Shown here in pieces: positions 40,413-46,852 of a stretch of DNA of 48,191 nucleotides. The DNA lies in NCBI GenBank assembly GCA_036704125.1, contig DATNQI010000037.1:1-48191 (forward strand), read 5' to 3'. The stretch comes from Pantanalinema sp. (GTDB taxonomy: Bacteria; Cyanobacteriota; Sericytochromatia; S15B-MN24; UBA4093). The notes under the pieces are model-generated. The model made no database searches. It had not been told where the DNA came from and saw nothing but the letters and a program-made list of their open reading frames with translations. Position 1 is the stretch's first letter. Each line of letters starts with the position of its first letter. The translations under genes were made by a program, and so were the position numbers.

Positions 40413-41291
40413 TCAGCCCCGGCTCAGGTGACGCAGCTTGTCCGGATTCCTCACGACGAAAATGGATCGCACCTGGCCTGCTTGGACGTCGAAGGCGAAA
40501 ACCGTTTGGGGATGTCCGTTTTCCAGGACCAGGAGCCCCTGCTGACCGTTGACGTGGATGGAGCGCAGGCTGATCGCGCCCTCCCCCGTGTACTGGCTCG
40601 CGATCCAGGCAAGGAACCGTGCGACGTATCCGCGCGAGATGATGGGCCTGATCGCCGATCGGTTCTTGCCGCCTCCGTCCGAGTAGAGCGTCGCGTCTTC
40701 GGCCAGCAGGTGCAAGATTTGAGCCATGTCGCCGGTGCGCGAAGCATGCAGGAACTGCCGGATGAGCGCGTCGTCCGCGGCCGGGGAGGCGGGTGGGGCC
40801 GCCGGATGCTGCCCCGCGAGCTTCTTCTTGACCCGGCTGAGGATCTTGCGGCAGTTGTCCTCGCTCTTTTGCACCAGGTCACCGATGAACGCGTAGTCGA
40901 ACTCGAAGGCCACCCGCAGGATGAAGACGGCGCGCTCGACCGGCGCGAGCGACTCCATGAGGGCCAGGAGGGCGTACGAGACGCCCTCATCCTTCAGGAC
41001 GTGGAGGGCGGGATCCTCCGCTTCCGTGAGGAGCGGCTCCGGCAGCCACGGGCCGACGTACGCTTCGCGCTGCTTGCGGGCGCTCTTGAGCAGGTCGAGG
41101 CAGCGATTGGTCGTTATCTTGCACAGGTAGGCTTTGGGCTGTCGGACATCCGACGGCGTCTCGCGGTACAGTTGGGCGAAGACGTCGTGCACGATGTCCT
41201 CCGCGTCCGTGACCTGGCCGAGCATGCGGTACGCCAGCGAGAACATCATGGGCTTGTAGCGGGTGTACCACTGCTCGACGACAGGTGTCAT
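40413..41291 (-). CDS. ECF sigma factor of the ECF41 group (SigJ-like), 292 aa
   Basis: Sigma region 2 (about 3-75) and region 4 (about 118-170; AFEFDYAFIGDLVQKSEDNCRKILSRVKKKL) are joined by a linker with WLPEP, and a SnoaL-like C-terminal extension (about 178-290) carries DGGGK and NPDKL. These three motifs together define ECF41 factors, in which the extension acts as a built-in regulator in place of an anti-sigma factor. The ATG at 41291 follows the oxidoreductase stop by two bases, so the two genes form an operon, as is usual for ECF41 with COE-type oxidoreductase partners. The longer upstream frame is a shadow of the oxidoreductase gene. Confidence 0.92.
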   Translation of the reverse strand: MTPVVEQWYTRYKPMMFSLAYRMLGQVTDAEDIVHDVFAQLYRETPSDVRQPKAYLCKITTNRCLDLLKSARKQREAYVGPWLPEPLLTEAEDPALHVLKDEGVSYALLALMESLAPVERAVFILRVAFEFDYAFIGDLVQKSEDNCRKILSRVKKKLAGQHPAAPPASPAADDALIRQFLHASRTGDMAQILHLLAEDATLYSDGGGKNRSAIRPIISRGYVARFLAWIASQYTGEGAISLRSIHVNGQQGLLVLENGHPQTVFAFDVQAGQVRSIFVVRNPDKLRHLSRG

Positions 41292-41293
41292 TC

Positions 41294-42508
41294 TCAGATC
41301 GCTTTCCCTTTTCTGGATGCTCGCGGGCCGTCGAAGAAATCGACGAGCTGCCACGTGTAATCCCGGATCTTCCACCCTAACTTGCCGGTCAGCACGATGT
41401 CGAGTCCCCACTTTCGCGTCCAGATGAAGCCGTCGCTTGGGCCCAGGCCGATGCAAAACAGCGAGATGGCCGGGCCATGCGCCGGCACCGGCTGGCCGAG
41501 GAAGTCGCCCTGCACGATCGCCGCAAGCCGGCACGCCTGAGCGGTCGCCTCCCGGCACGTCATACCGTCCGCGCGGCCGGTGGCAGGGTCGACGATGCGG
41601 GCACAGTCGCCGATGGCATAGACATACGGCCAGCCCGACACGCGGTAGTGCGCATCCACGATCATTCTATCGCCTTCATCCGTCGGCGCCTTCCAGGCTT
41701 TCAGGGCGGGGCTCGGCCTGAGGCCCAAGGTCCAGACGCACGTCTGCGCGCGGAGGCTGGAGCCTCCCTTCAACCGAACCTGGCCGTCCTCGAAGCGCTC
41801 GGCTCGCGCCCCATGCCGGACCGTCACGCCGAGCCGACCGAGCCGTTGCTCCAGCTTGCGGCCGATCGCCTTGGGAGCGCCGGGGAGGAGCCGTTCCTGC
41901 GCATTGATCAAGTGGACGCCGCCCCGCTTGGCGTCCAGGCGATGGCGCTTCTTCTCGTCGGCGAGCCAGGTGGCGATTTCCGCCGCCGTCTCGACGCCCG
42001 AGATGCCGCCCCCCACCACCGCCACGCGCAACAGCTGGTCCTGTCGGTCCGGATCGCTCGTCGAGATGGCTCGCTCGATGTTGTGGGCGAGGTGGCGCTT
42101 GATTTCCTCGGCATGGGCGGGCGAAGCGAGGTTGATGCCACCGCTTTCGGGTGGTGCGACGATGAACTGGCTTCCCACGGCGACGATCAGGGCGTCGTAT
42201 GGGAACCGCGTGGTTCGGTCCTCTCGATCGCGCAAGAGGACGGCCTTGGCTTCGGCTTCGATGCCCATCACCTCGGCCTGGACGAACTCGACCCCGGCCA
42301 TTTCCCGAAGACCCGCTGCGAAAGAGGCGACGACCTTGGTCGGGCCGACGGCCGCCTTGAACAGCAGCACTTTCTTAAGATGCCCGGGATGCTTGTCGAT
42401 CAAGACGATCTTGACCCCCTCGGGGTCCGGGAACTGCCTTCTCAGGGCGATAAGCGCTTGCATGCCGGCGTAGCCGCCCCCCACGATCACGATGGTCTTG
42501 CGGGTCAT
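41294..42508 (-). CDS. NADH dehydrogenase-like FAD oxidoreductase, 404 aa
   Basis: This pyridine nucleotide-disulfide family flavoprotein is of the NDH-2/Ndh type. The FAD-binding GxGxxG is in VIVGGGYAGMQAL (7-19), the NAD(P)-binding site in VAVVGGGISGVETAAEIA (about 163-180), and the second FAD contact in YVYAIGDCARI (about 292-302). There is no redox Cys pair. A long C-terminal region ends with a basic segment. AGGAGG precedes the ATG. It is the first gene of the operon with the ECF41 sigma factor and is its likely regulated partner; electron transfer to quinone is possible but not shown. Confidence 0.88.
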   Translation of the reverse strand: MTRKTIVIVGGGYAGMQALIALRRQFPDPEGVKIVLIDKHPGHLKKVLLFKAAVGPTKVVASFAAGLREMAGVEFVQAEVMGIEAEAKAVLLRDREDRTTRFPYDALIVAVGSQFIVAPPESGGINLASPAHAEEIKRHLAHNIERAISTSDPDRQDQLLRVAVVGGGISGVETAAEIATWLADEKKRHRLDAKRGGVHLINAQERLLPGAPKAIGRKLEQRLGRLGVTVRHGARAERFEDGQVRLKGGSSLRAQTCVWTLGLRPSPALKAWKAPTDEGDRMIVDAHYRVSGWPYVYAIGDCARIVDPATGRADGMTCREATAQACRLAAIVQGDFLGQPVPAHGPAISLFCIGLGPSDGFIWTRKWGLDIVLTGKLGWKIRDYTWQLVDFFDGPRASRKGKAI

Positions 42509-42702
42509 GTTCGGTTCCTCCTAGTTCAAAGGTTTCCGGCCATAGGACGAACAGGCGATGCTTTTTGTGACACCTGGGGCCCGAGCGACGATCCGGGGTC
42601 GATGGTCCTCGGGCATCGAGCCCGCTTGCTCACTGCATTTGAGCGTCTTCGCGGGCCACCCCCCTCGATCCACGCAGCAAACGATCTTCACCTCCGACTC
42701 TG

Positions 42703-42726
42703 GCACCCCCCGTAGCTTTATGGCAT
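42703..42726 (+). repeat. tRNA 3'-end repeat, copy 2 (family D)
   Basis: Twenty-three of 24 bases match the tRNA-Thr 3' end and terminator start at 39569-39592. A weaker similarity to the T-arm (CGAT..CAC..TCCG.CT) extends about 15 bases upstream. It lies 3.13 kb from the tRNA in the same orientation. Confidence 0.75.
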
Positions 42727-42755
42727 TATGCCTGCTCGGGTGTGGTGCCTTTTTT
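42712..42755 (+). terminator. terminator, copy of the tRNA-Thr terminator
   Basis: GGCACCCCCCG...CGGGTGTGGTGCC with TTTTTTG; an inner hairpin GGCATTATGCC lies in the loop. There is no tRNA gene in front of it, and the upstream gene runs away from it, so it ends nothing visible. Confidence 0.75.
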
Positions 42756-42780
42756 GTTTTCACCCCGAGAGGGGGCATCG

Positions 42781-43116
42781 ATGCGGAGCTGGTATCCCCT
42801 TCCCGTCGAGGCGCTGGATGACAAGCGGCTGCTGGCCGAGCACAACGAGCTGCTCATCATGGCCAGGGCGATCGCGGGCCTGACAAAGGGCTATCGAAAC
42901 CACCCCGAGACCAAGCGCTGGGTGGGACACAGCAAGGCCATGAAGGATCGTCACGACCGACTCGCCGCCGAGATGGTCCGCAGAGGCTTCAACCATCAGA
43001 GCCCGTGGCCCGAGGAACTCATCAATCCAGCGGACGGGGACGACTATCCCACGACGCTCTTGGAGCCGCTTGAAGTGATGAAGGCCAAGCTTCAAGCGAA
43101 GCAGGGGCTCGCTTGA
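42781..43116 (+). CDS. pyrimidine-dimer DNA glycosylase-like protein (T4 endonuclease V type), 111 aa
   Basis: It aligns by eye with T4 endonuclease V. LDDKRLLAEHNELLIMARAI resembles the phage helix with the catalytic Glu23 (the Glu of HNELL is retained), and MKDRHDRLAAEMVRRGFN matches the C-terminal helix FLRKRQIELIAECLKRGFN of the phage protein. T4 enzyme uses its N-terminal Thr2 as nucleophile; here the N-terminus is MRSWYP, and Arg22/Arg26 equivalents are changed. The start at 42781 is supported by GAGAGGGGG just upstream. Repair of UV dimers is the family role, but activity is uncertain. Confidence 0.75.
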   Translation: MRSWYPLPVEALDDKRLLAEHNELLIMARAIAGLTKGYRNHPETKRWVGHSKAMKDRHDRLAAEMVRRGFNHQSPWPEELINPADGDDYPTTLLEPLEVMKAKLQAKQGLA

Positions 43117-43144
43117 TTGTGGATGCGCCGTGACATTTGAGATT

Positions 43145-43876
43145 TCAGATCGATTCGAGCATCCGGATGACCTCCTGAGCAAAGCAGTTCGCATCCTTCG
43201 GCCAGCGCGCGGTGATCAGGTTACGGTCCCTCACGACAAAGGGAATCCAGGGCGCCTTCCCTTTCCGAAAGTCGGAAGGGGCTTGCAGGCTGTCTTTGAT
43301 CTCGTCTTCCACGTAGGCCGGGTAAGTCCGGTAGTAGCCCCCGAGCTTCCAAAACGTGAGGTAGAACCCAGTGCGTTCGAGGCTCTTGAGCAAGCCAGTC
43401 ACCTGACGCCCGTACAGGACGCTCCTGCCCGTAGTGGGATCGAGGGTTCGAGCGAGGACGATGAGGCCATGGCAGATGGCCGCCACGGGCTTGTTCGCCT
43501 GGAAGAACCCCAGGACCTTCTCTCGTAGTACGCTGTTTTCCAGGTACTGTTTCATTCCCGACGCATGCCCGCCGGGCAGGAGCAGGGCGTCGAACTGGGA
43601 CGGGTCGATGTCTCGGTAGCGGATGGGATGCAGGAAGGCCGTGGTCTGGCGCATCCTGTCGTAGCAGGCCACTGCCTCCGGCTTGGCGCCCAGCTGGCCA
43701 AAAATAACACCGCTGATGAGGAGCGGGTCGGCTGCAGCAACTCGCCCATGCTCGGTCGAGAAGACTGTCTCATAGCCTTGCTCGGTAAACCGGCTCCAGG
43801 GGATGGATACTTCCGTCACGTCGAAGTCGTGATCAGGCAGCGGAATTAGCACACGGGGCATGGATGCTGGTCTCAT
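43145..43876 (-). CDS. DJ-1/PfpI family protein (class I glutamine amidotransferase-like), 243 aa
   Basis: The nucleophile elbow AAICHG (Cys about 136) and LLLPGGHASGM (about 99-109, with the supporting acidic residue upstream) place it in the DJ-1/ThiJ/PfpI superfamily, close to Hsp31/glyoxalase III-type proteins. Possible roles are deglycase, glyoxalase or chaperone; the sequence does not decide. The chain is longer than DJ-1 (about 190 aa) because of an inserted segment (about 55-85). ATG 43876 or the ATG five codons later (43861) may be used; neither has a strong ribosome-binding site. Confidence 0.85.
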   Translation of the reverse strand: MRPASMPRVLIPLPDHDFDVTEVSIPWSRFTEQGYETVFSTEHGRVAAADPLLISGVIFGQLGAKPEAVACYDRMRQTTAFLHPIRYRDIDPSQFDALLLPGGHASGMKQYLENSVLREKVLGFFQANKPVAAICHGLIVLARTLDPTTGRSVLYGRQVTGLLKSLERTGFYLTFWKLGGYYRTYPAYVEDEIKDSLQAPSDFRKGKAPWIPFVVRDRNLITARWPKDANCFAQEVIRMLESI

Positions 43877-44023
43877 TTCTCACGAGAAGGGGCTTTCCTT
43901 TCTTTCGATGCGGGCGCGGAAAAAATGTGGCTTCATTCCTAATTCCCTAAGGTGACATGAGCGCTCGCTTGGGGTAGACACGAGAATGGAGCGGCATTTC
44001 CATGAAGTTAGACGCGAGGGTCG

Positions 44024-44596
44024 ATGAGCGCCGAAGAACGTGAAGCCAAGCAACGCATGATCGCCTATGCCAGGCAGTCGCTGGCCAAGGATGCGAGACT
44101 TCTCGATCTGCGCTTCGAAGCGGGGAGCTCCAGCTGGCAGGCCTCTGCCGTCAGCAAGGCGGCGGGCGTCATCGAGGTCGTTGCCATCAAGGAGAACGGC
44201 CAGTGGAGCTTCTCTTCCTCAAAGCCGACCAAGCACCTCTCTCGTGCGATGATCGGCACCCGGATCGAAAACGAGGGGCTCGGTAAGTTGCTCGTCCGGC
44301 TCGCCGTCGTCGCGGTCATCGTCGGAGGTGCTTACGTGGCCCTGCCTCACGTCCAGGCCGCCTTGAAGCAACTCCCGGTTGCGGGCTTTTCGCCGCCTGC
44401 CGCGCCGGCGCAAGCTCCGCTGGGTGCTTCGCTCAATTCCAAGCTTCTCGATTCGGCGAACGGGCTCGCCAATGACCCAGTTCGCAAGGCCGCCCTCGAG
44501 AAGGCGAGCGCCAAGCTCACCGGCTCTCAAGGGGGGAACCGTGGCCTGAGCGAGATCAATCGATTGAATTCCGCGGCGGCTGGTCAGAGGCCTTAG
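44024..44596 (+). CDS. single-pass membrane protein of unknown function, 190 aa
   Basis: A soluble N-terminal part (about 1-85), with a strand-rich SSSWQASAVSKAAGVIEVVAIKENGQWSFSSSKPT, is followed by a transmembrane helix (about 92-110) and a Pro/Ala- and Ser-rich tail (about 125-190). GAGGG lies six bases before the ATG. No domain recognised. It ends ten bases before repeat C copy 1. Confidence 0.65.
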   Translation: MSAEEREAKQRMIAYARQSLAKDARLLDLRFEAGSSSWQASAVSKAAGVIEVVAIKENGQWSFSSSKPTKHLSRAMIGTRIENEGLGKLLVRLAVVAVIVGGAYVALPHVQAALKQLPVAGFSPPAAPAQAPLGASLNSKLLDSANGLANDPVRKAALEKASAKLTGSQGGNRGLSEINRLNSAAAGQRP

Positions 44597-44606
44597 CCGC
44601 CAGGGA

Positions 44607-44776
44607 AAGCCCCCGCCGGGTGTGCGACCGGCGGGGGCTTGCTGCTCAGAGAGAGGTGAGGGGTGCGCTCTTGATGCCCTTATCTTGCCACGCCGGATCG
44701 GATCGTTCAGTCGCGGCGTCCACGCTCGAGGCGTGAGGTTCCTAACGCTCGCTTTGACGCTCAGGCGGGATTTCGC
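44607..44776. repeat. repeat family C, copy 1
   Basis: The left end is a 13-bp stem AAGCCCCCGCCGG / CCGGCGGGGGCTT with loop GTGTGCGA. Conserved blocks GCTCAGAG, CTTGATG.CCTTATCTTGCCAC and a right-end GTGAGGTTCCTAACGCTCGCTT follow. It lies between convergent genes, its right end touching the stop codon of the minus-strand barrel gene. Confidence 0.85.
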
Positions 44777-45349
44777 CTAAAACAGCGCCGTGACCCTGAG
44801 AGGGAGAGCGCTTGCGCGCAGACTGAGCTCCAGGTTCGGAGAGAGCCTTAATCCGGTTTCGATCCAAGGAACGCCGAGCCAGTCCTGCGCGGTGCTGAGG
44901 CCGCCATTGCCGGCGATCTGGAGCGTCGTGTTGGGGGTCACTCTCGCCCACAGTCGTCCGGCGTCGAATTGAAGCGAGACGCCTACGATCCCGCCCGCGG
45001 GGTTCGCCGAAAATCCCTCTCTGAAGCTGTTACGTCCCCAGTCCTGCCTGGCGCCGATGATGGGGCCCCATGAGAAATGCTCGCTTGTCTTGAGGGAATA
45101 GCGTCCATAAAGGGAGTAATAGATCTGTCCCGGGTTCATGAAGGCGCCAGGGAAATAGGCGCCGGTCATGGCGAAGCTGTAGGGGGTTTCGGGCAAGGTC
45201 ACTTCGCCCTCGAGGCTGATGTTGAACGGGAAGAGGGTCGCGACTCCGATTTTGCCGGATAGTGGCTGTGCCCCTGCACTTCCATTGCTCAGAAGAAGCA
45301 AGGATGCAAATGCAAGAGCGTATTTTTTATCAACAATTTTATATTCCAT
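44777..45349 (-). CDS. outer-membrane beta-barrel-like protein, 190 aa
   Basis: A signal peptide (about 1-28, ending SAGAQ) precedes alternating hydrophobic strands rich in aromatic and Gly residues (SFAMTGAYFPGAF, YYSLYGRYSL, GIVGVSLQFDAGRLWARV) and a final strand ending LRVTALF with a C-terminal Phe, the classical barrel signal. No family is recognised. The first ATG is only seven bases from the promoter -10 and has no ribosome-binding site, so the message may be leaderless. The AT-rich N-terminal codons (KIVDKKYAL) contrast with the GC-rich surroundings. Confidence 0.7.
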   Translation of the reverse strand: MEYKIVDKKYALAFASLLLLSNGSAGAQPLSGKIGVATLFPFNISLEGEVTLPETPYSFAMTGAYFPGAFMNPGQIYYSLYGRYSLKTSEHFSWGPIIGARQDWGRNSFREGFSANPAGGIVGVSLQFDAGRLWARVTPNTTLQIAGNGGLSTAQDWLGVPWIETGLRLSPNLELSLRASALPLRVTALF

Positions 45350-45355
45350 AAATAA

Positions 45356-45383
45356 ATCATACCACTGGGCGCCGTGAAGTTAA
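45356..45383 (-). promoter_or_regulatory. promoter of the beta-barrel gene
   Basis: The minus strand reads TTAACT, 16 bases, then TATGAT with an extended -10 TG one base upstream (TGGTATGAT). The -10 ends seven bases before the start codon at 45349. Confidence 0.6.
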
Positions 45384-45401
45384 CCCTCGCCCGAACGGAG
45401 G

Positions 45402-45554
45402 AATCCCCCGCCGGGTGTGCGACCGGCGGGGGATTGGTGCTCAGAGAGGTGAGGGGGTGCGCTCTTGATGTGCTCATCTTGCCACGGGTGGTCGTTCGAT
45501 GCCGTCGCTCCTCGCACGCCTGAGCTGTGAGGCTCCTGACGGGCGCTTGCTCGA
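45402..45554. repeat. repeat family C, copy 2
   Basis: The stem is AATCCCCCGCCGG / CCGGCGGGGGATT with loop GTGTGCGA. Then GTGCTCAGAG, CTTGATGTGCTCATCTTGCCAC and GTGAGGCTCCTGACGGGCGCTT. It starts about 20 bp upstream of the barrel promoter and ends at the stop codon of the minus-strand peroxidase gene. Confidence 0.85.
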
Positions 45555-46073
45555 TTAGCCCTGTGCCTTTAGCGCCTCTTGAACGGCCTTGATCACCTCG
45601 GGATCGGTGGGCTCGGTCTTGGGGTGGAAGCGCTTGATGACCTTACCTGCGCGATCCACCAGGAACTTGTCGAAGTTCCAGCGGATCTCGCCTTCGACGC
45701 CGGGTTGGGTCGTCAGGTACTGGTAGAGGGGCGCCTGGGCCTCACCCTTGACGGGGAGCTTGGCGAACATGTCGAAGCCGACGCCGTAGTTGGCCGAGCA
45801 GAACTGCCCGATCTGCTCGTTGCTGCCGGGCTCTTGGGCGCCGAAGTCGTTCGAGGGGAAGCCCAGCACCTTCAGCCCCTGCGCCTGGTAGGAATCGTGC
45901 AACTCCTGAAGACCCTTGTACTGCGGGGTGAGACCGCACTCGGAGGCGGTGTTGACGATCAGCAGGACCTTGCCGCGATAGTCCGACAGGGAAACCGGCG
46001 TGCCGTTGAGGCGGTCGACCTGAAAATCGTAGAGCAGGGCGAGGTCCTTTCGATGGTGAGGCTGGACAGCCAC
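45555..46073 (-). CDS. glutathione peroxidase-like thiol peroxidase, up to 172 aa
   Basis: It reduces H2O2 and organic hydroperoxides. The catalytic tetrad is visible: Cys in NTASECGLTPQY, Gln in the GFPSNDFGAQEPGSNEQI region, Trp and Asn in WNFDKFLVDRAG. The enzyme probably depends on thioredoxin, as most bacterial family members do, which is inference. The start is uncertain: the GTG at 46073 has no ribosome-binding site, while AAAGGA about seven bases before a CTG further in would begin just ahead of LYDFQV, where homologues usually start. The 3' end abuts repeat C copy 2. Confidence 0.87.
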   Translation of the reverse strand: MAVQPHHRKDLALLYDFQVDRLNGTPVSLSDYRGKVLLIVNTASECGLTPQYKGLQELHDSYQAQGLKVLGFPSNDFGAQEPGSNEQIGQFCSANYGVGFDMFAKLPVKGEAQAPLYQYLTTQPGVEGEIRWNFDKFLVDRAGKVIKRFHPKTEPTDPEVIKAVQEALKAQG

Positions 46074-46138
46074 AAGTCATACCACGCTCGCAGCGATATC
46101 ACCATGCGATCGCGCCCCGAGAGAACGGAGATGAACCG

Positions 46139-46696
46139 ATGCCCGCCCTTCCCCAGCTACAGACGCCGCGCCTCTTGCTTCGGCCGCTCGTGGAGAGCGA
46201 TGCGGAGGCCGTCTTCGCCTACTGCTCCAACCCCAACGTCTCGCGCTACACCTTGTGGGAACCACACCGGACGCTCGACGATGCGCTGGTGTACATCCGG
46301 GATTACGCCCTTCCCAAGTACGAGAAGGGGATTCCCGAGCCCTTCGCGATCGTCTTGAAGGAGCAGGGCGATCGCGTGATCGGGACGGTTGGCGCCTTCT
46401 GGGCGTCCGAGCCGAACCGATGCCTGGAGCTCGCCTATGCGCTCGCCGAGCCCTACTGGGGGCAAGGGATCGTGGCGGAGGCCGCGCAGGCCGTGAGGGA
46501 TTTCGTGTTCGCGGAGCACCCCATCGAGCGCCTGCAGTGCCGCTGCAAGGTGGAGAACGCGCCGAGCGCGCGCGTCATGGAGAAGGTCGGCATGAAGTGG
46601 GAGGGCACCCTGCGGGCTTCCATTTTCCATCGCGATCGCTTCTGGGACATGCATTACTATTCGCTGCTGCGATCCGAGTGGGAGCGCTTGCGCTGA
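46139..46696 (+). CDS. GNAT N-acetyltransferase (RimJ/RimL type), 185 aa
   Basis: It transfers acetyl from acetyl-CoA, typically to an N-terminal or amine group. The start LQTPRLLLRPLVESDAEAVFAYCSNPNVSRY and the acetyl-CoA loop YWGQGIVAEAAQAV (about 112-125; Q/R-x-x-G-x-G/A) are typical of the RimJ/RimL and RimI-like subfamily, as is CKVENAPSARVMEKVGMKWEG at 140-160. GGAGA is about 7 bases upstream of the ATG. It is divergent from the peroxidase gene with a gap of 65 bases, and ends 13 bases before repeat C copy 3. Confidence 0.92.
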   Translation: MPALPQLQTPRLLLRPLVESDAEAVFAYCSNPNVSRYTLWEPHRTLDDALVYIRDYALPKYEKGIPEPFAIVLKEQGDRVIGTVGAFWASEPNRCLELAYALAEPYWGQGIVAEAAQAVRDFVFAEHPIERLQCRCKVENAPSARVMEKVGMKWEGTLRASIFHRDRFWDMHYYSLLRSEWERLR

Positions 46697-46709
46697 CGCT
46701 TCAAAGGAT

Positions 46710-46852
46710 GACCCCCCGCCGGGTGTGCGTCCGGCGGGGGGTCGTGCTCAGAGGGGTGCGTGGTTGATGGGCTTATCTTGTCACACGGGGCCTCACGCGT
46801 CCGTGGCGAGCCGTACCCCTGACGCGTGAGCCTGCTGACGGCCGCTTGCGTG
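46710..46852. repeat. repeat family C, copy 3
   Basis: The stem is GACCCCCCGCCGG / CCGGCGGGGGGTC with loop GTGTGCGT. GTGCTCAGAG, TTGATGGGCTTATCTTGTCAC and GTGAGCCTGCTGACGGCCGCTT follow. It lies between convergent genes and ends at the stop codon of the minus-strand gene. Confidence 0.85.

Noticed and set aside
42630-42705. A full pseudo-tRNA upstream of the second tRNA-end repeat
   Set aside because: Only the last 20 or so bases resemble tRNA-Thr convincingly; further upstream the similarity is too weak to support a tRNA-derived sequence.
44607-46852. Family C repeats as integron attC sites of a cassette array
   Set aside because: Each follows a gene in the same orientation, as in a cassette array, but no paired RYYYAAC and GTTRRRY core sites are found at the element ends.
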